From the IMG/VR virus record IMGVR_UViG_3300028548_004857, positions 1 through 30,799 of that record: a stretch of DNA of 30,799 nucleotides; one strand, given 5' to 3'. The DNA is from a virus. Below the pieces are notes generated by a model. That model did not search any database. It was not told the origin of the DNA and saw only the letters and a list, made by a program, of their open reading frames with translations. Shown here piece by piece: positions 28,160-30,799 of this stretch (the first letter of the stretch is position 1; each line of letters starts with the position of its first letter). A program made the translations under genes and the position numbers.

Positions 28160-29581
28160 TTATCTCCCATACTGACTGTCAATGAGAGCACCCATTTGCG
28201 CGTTGTTAAAACCAATAAACTGCAAATTTGCTAAAAAATTGTCCACGTTATCTGGACTTGTGACTGCACTTCCTGAGAAAAAGCCATCCGTCTGAGTGAA
28301 TGCACGCCCCTCATCAAAGAAACTTTTGTTATCAGCTAGGAGGTTCATAACGATTAGTGTTTTAGTCTGGCCCTCAACTGAATACCTGGCTTTAGGTTTA
28401 ATCTTTTGTATTATTTTTTTTGCAGCAGACTTTATTTGTTTTTTGGTAGGCTTTGCTTTGACAACAACCTTAACTTCTGGCTCTGGTTCAACAGTCTTAA
28501 CCTCAACAGTCTCTGTCTCTTGCTTTACTACTACCTCAACAACTTCCTCTAGCTCAGCTTCAATGGCTGCCTCAATTTCTTGTGTTACTTCAATCTCAGA
28601 GGTTTCTATTGATGGAGCTTCCACACCTGGCAAATCTATTTCAACAACTGGAGCTAAATCTAACTCAATTTGAAAGTCAATTTCAGCCTCAACCGTTTCA
28701 ACCGTGACTTCCATGTCAGGCTCTTCAGCCACGGGTACGATTACGATATCTCCGGCATCATTTTCAATGACCTCATTATTGTCAAAAAAATCTTCCACTA
28801 AAGTATCATTAAACCCCAGGTCTAACGCTATGAAAGTTTCAATTGTTTGGATGTGTTCAGTAACTATTGTTGATATTAAATTATATAAAACTTGGACTTC
28901 AACGTTAGTAAATTGTGCATAGTTTAAAGCAACTCCAAGATTTCTTCCTCGTACCTCAATTATAACATTAGTTAATTTGCCACCAAAATTGAATCCATTT
29001 GAAAGCGTAGAAGCAGAGGTAGTTGCTCCTACGTTTGCAAGCATGTGAGTGCCATCGAATACTGTAGAGCCACCATCCTTACCAGTTATGTGGATAGAGA
29101 TATAATCTGATGCGTCTTCTTTCTTTATTGTAATCGCGTAGTTAACTTTGCCTCCATTGCCTGGCAAAGATAAGTCTGAAATATCAACAGTTTGTTTATA
29201 GGTAGTTAAACTAGAACTTGTTAAACCACCGCACTTTCCATCAGTCGAAATACTGCAAGTGCTTGTGTTTGCAGAACCAGCGCCGCCCCAATCTACGGTA
29301 AGATTCCCGTCTTTGTTAGGTGCTACAAAACCATTATTACTATCAAGCAAATCAACTGATGCTTCATTGCTTGTGGTTTCAGTGGTTGTAGTTGTAGTAA
29401 TTACGTCTGTAGTTGTATGGCCCGTTGAACTTACTTCTGTTGTTGTAACAGTATCGATTATAATAGTTTCAATAACCCCTGGAGTACAAAGGCCAACCAC
29501 ATCAACGCTGCAATCTTGCGCGTTAGAGTAAGAAGATAAGAGCGCCGATGCTAAAAGCAAAGGGCCAACTTTTTTTAACAT
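28160..29581 (-). CDS. Secreted protein with acidic Val/Glu-rich segment
   Basis: A 473-residue protein with a signal peptide (MLKKVGPLLLASALLSSYSNAQ, with cleavage near SNA-QD). Then come a Thr-rich stretch, a beta-rich domain (about 85-230) and a long acidic region rich in Val, Ile and Glu (about 265-365) with a Lys/Pro block near 370. The C-terminal part (AQTKTLIVMNLLADNKSFFDEGRAF, described approximately) precedes NNAQMGALIDSQYGR. Related proteins are found in other marine podoviruses near the tail genes; they may be exported to change the cell surface or be part of the virion. The start overlaps the preceding gene by 59 bp. Confidence 0.65.
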   Translation of the reverse strand: MLKKVGPLLLASALLSSYSNAQDCSVDVVGLCTPGVIETIIIDTVTTTEVSSTGHTTTDVITTTTTTETTSNEASVDLLDSNNGFVAPNKDGNLTVDWGGAGSANTSTCSISTDGKCGGLTSSSLTTYKQTVDISDLSLPGNGGKVNYAITIKKEDASDYISIHITGKDGGSTVFDGTHMLANVGATTSASTLSNGFNFGGKLTNVIIEVRGRNLGVALNYAQFTNVEVQVLYNLISTIVTEHIQTIETFIALDLGFNDTLVEDFFDNNEVIENDAGDIVIVPVAEEPDMEVTVETVEAEIDFQIELDLAPVVEIDLPGVEAPSIETSEIEVTQEIEAAIEAELEEVVEVVVKQETETVEVKTVEPEPEVKVVVKAKPTKKQIKSAAKKIIQKIKPKARYSVEGQTKTLIVMNLLADNKSFFDEGRAFTQTDGFFSGSAVTSPDNVDNFLANLQFIGFNNAQMGALIDSQYGR

Positions 29582-30158
29582 TCGTGGGTCTCACTATCGG
29601 TTTCATTATAAGGCGTTCTTTTTTTGCTTTGATTATTTTTTTTGTAACCAATTCAGCTTTCCATTTAGCCAGTATTTTTGAGTCTTCTGGAATCATGTAC
29701 CAATTCTCTGGTTTCTCCCATTCGGTTAGGGCCTGTTGTCCAATAAGATTTTTAAAGGGTGGGGGGACTCCAGACATTATCATTGAATCAAATGCCTTTG
29801 CGCTGTTAAGGGCAATAATCGTAACAGCTGGTATCTTTAAACCGTATGAGTAAAACAGTTTACTTTGCTTTAGTATCATACAGAAATCTTGTTCAATGAG
29901 GATGCCGCCTGTAGAAATGCCAAAGCTACCAGTCTGAACTCCAAGCCCTAAAGCTGTAGCGCAGATATCATTATTAGAAATCACAGCTGTCCCGCTGTTT
30001 GCAGTTGGTGGTGTTCCGTTTGTTACCACTGTGCTCGACACAGTATTGTCAGCAACAGCATTAACCCAGCTAAGAAAGTATAGAACAAACACTAAAGCAA
30101 AAAGTGAGCGTGTTATTGTCCAGGCAATACTAAAAAGTACTATCCCTACACGATACAT
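29523..30158 (-). CDS. Exported or membrane protein of marine-phage type
   Basis: From ATG 30158, with AAGGGTGG upstream, the protein has 211 residues; the earlier ATG at 30182 lacks a ribosome site. The N-terminus is a signal or anchor (VLFSIAWTITRSLFALVFVLYF), followed by a small domain with NNDICATALGLGVQTGSFG and EQDFCMILKQSKLFYSYGLK, a pair of Cys that may form a disulphide in the periplasm, and a basic stretch. A second hydrophobic segment (FAFSIGALIFLL) ends the protein. It is common in marine phages with unknown role. Its last 59 bp overlap the signal peptide of the following gene. Confidence 0.65.
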   Translation of the reverse strand: MYRVGIVLFSIAWTITRSLFALVFVLYFLSWVNAVADNTVSSTVVTNGTPPTANSGTAVISNNDICATALGLGVQTGSFGISTGGILIEQDFCMILKQSKLFYSYGLKIPAVTIIALNSAKAFDSMIMSGVPPPFKNLIGQQALTEWEKPENWYMIPEDSKILAKWKAELVTKKIIKAKKERLIMKPIVRPTNVKKSWPFAFSIGALIFLL

Positions 30159-30219
30159 TAGCCCACCCTTACTGTCGCACATAACAACAGCAAACTTATA
30201 TAAATTAATCTAGATAACA

Positions 30220-30465
30220 TTAAGATGCAGTGTATCCATTGCCTGCTGTAATTGCATTAGTTGTAGCTGTCATAGACTCACTACCCCAGTCTGACTTAGC
30301 TTTCATTAGCTCAAGATGTTGTGTGTTTCTGTCTACACAACCTTGTCTATCTGCGGCTAATTCACCTGCCATACTATTGCCAGCTATTACATCTGTAATA
30401 AGTGATATGGAGTGACCCATTGCTGTGAAGTCTTGTAGTAGTTCTGCGTCTGTTCTGTCTGCCAT
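30220..30465 (-). CDS. Small helical protein, marine-phage type
   Basis: An 81-residue protein: MADRTDAELLQDFTAMGHSI, with RQGCVDRNTQHLELMKAKS and a Thr/Ala-rich end. AAGGAT precedes the ATG. It follows the fibre C-terminus gene by 6 bp and recurs in this place in related marine podoviruses as far as I recall; a virion or fibre-assembly role is possible but not shown. The 60 bp after it (30160-30219) are AT-rich without a gene. Confidence 0.6.
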   Translation of the reverse strand: MADRTDAELLQDFTAMGHSISLITDVIAGNSMAGELAADRQGCVDRNTQHLELMKAKSDWGSESMTATTNAITAGNGYTAS

Positions 30466-30471
30466 TGTCGT

Positions 30472-30798
30472 TTATCCTTCTAAGGTTGTTAGACGTGCTT
30501 CTAAAGCATCGTTCTTTGCTGATAGTTCTTGTAGTGCTTTAACCATAATAGGCATAAGAGAAGCATCGCCTAGACGTTGTCTTCCGTCTGCTCCATCTTC
30601 CGTCCACATATCAAAACCATCTTTCATGTTATGATTGTCTATTACAGCTTTAACTTCTTGAGCAATAAATCCGTGGTTGTGTTTGCCATTCATAGTTCTC
30701 TTTTCAGAGCCAGCAACGTGTGCTTTCATTTCTTCTGGAATGTCTTTTTCTTTTTTCCATTGGAATGTTACAGGTCTAAGGTCGTTAACAAAACCTAA
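30472..30798 (-). CDS. C-terminal part of tail fibre/spike with S74 chaperone domain (runs off the right edge)
   Basis: The frame is open from the edge and ends at TAA 30472-30474, giving 108 residues. LGFVNDLRPVTFQWK, HNHGFIAQEVKAVIDNH, MPIMVKALQELSAKNDALEARL and the final coiled coil match the peptidase S74 intramolecular chaperone that trimerises and then cleaves itself off fibres and endosialidases. The Ser/Lys active-site start (SDxRxK) lies beyond the edge. It may be the C-terminal end of the fibre gene at 1-654, but the frame does not continue if the two edges are joined directly, so bases are missing or they are different genes. Confidence 0.85.
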   Translation of the reverse strand, partial: LGFVNDLRPVTFQWKKEKDIPEEMKAHVAGSEKRTMNGKHNHGFIAQEVKAVIDNHNMKDGFDMWTEDGADGRQRLGDASLMPIMVKALQELSAKNDALEARLTTLEG

Positions 30799-30799
30799 C

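Noticed and set aside
28296-28673. Plus-strand open frame of 125 codons
   Set aside because: Ser/Thr-rich antisense shadow of the acidic Val/Glu segment in the secreted-protein gene.
1-30799. Direct circular join of the two edges into one tail-fibre gene
   Set aside because: The left frame ends exactly at position 1, and continuing at 30799 meets TAA after four codons; the S74 frame starts one base later.
1-30799. tRNA genes, CRISPR arrays, insertion sequences
   Set aside because: No cloverleaf-like noncoding segment, no regularly spaced repeats with unique spacers, and no transposase or flanking inverted repeats were seen by eye.

Overview
The window is most of the genome of a tailed phage, or a prophage, with a T7-like (podovirus) virion. 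The host is probably an alphaproteobacterium, perhaps marine. This rests on a GAAC-N7-GAAC box of the alphaproteobacterial LexA type in the early promoter, a phage protein resembling the DNA-binding half of alphaproteobacterial LexA, and a holin of the type seen in gene-transfer agents. The host genus cannot be fixed from sequence alone. No rRNA, tRNA, CRISPR array or insertion sequence was seen.

Layout. Positions 1-20930 are one block of minus-strand genes. Read in the direction of transcription it starts with replication genes: a ribbon-helix-helix regulator, a DUF1064-like nuclease, a DnaA domain-IV protein, a PD-(D/E)XK-like nuclease, a zinc-finger protein, an O-like initiator and a small protein with an SSB-type tail. 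Packaging and virion genes follow in T7 order: TerS, TerL, gp13-like protein, portal, scaffold, capsid, a decoration candidate, tail tubes A and B, three internal virion proteins and the tail fibre. Positions 21130-25601 are a plus-strand operon: serine recombinase, winged-helix protein, two small genes, YqaJ exonuclease, RecT annealase and a stand-alone LexA DNA-binding domain. Positions 25730-30799 are minus strand again: lysis genes (T4-type lysozyme and several holin-like proteins), small basic proteins, secreted or membrane proteins, and the C-terminal chaperone end of a tail fibre or spike. Incomplete tail-fibre pieces at both edges suggest a circular or permuted genome cut inside the fibre gene, with some sequence missing.

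How it may work. No DNA polymerase, helicase, primase or RNA polymerase is visible. The phage instead seems built to recruit the host replisome. A candidate origin with two DnaA boxes, two 19-bp iterons and an AT-rich stretch lies inside the initiator gene, much as in lambda O. A DnaA domain-IV protein and a protein ending in IDDEIPF are encoded nearby. The divergent operon carrying recombination genes has a LexA box at its predicted start site and ends with a LexA-like DNA-binding domain that has no self-cleavage domain. This suggests SOS induction with feedback from a non-cleavable competitor. A 17-bp motif, consensus about TGTAWAGAWACCATACT, recurs nine times in intergenic regions and is probably the operator or promoter element of the phage's own regulatory circuit.
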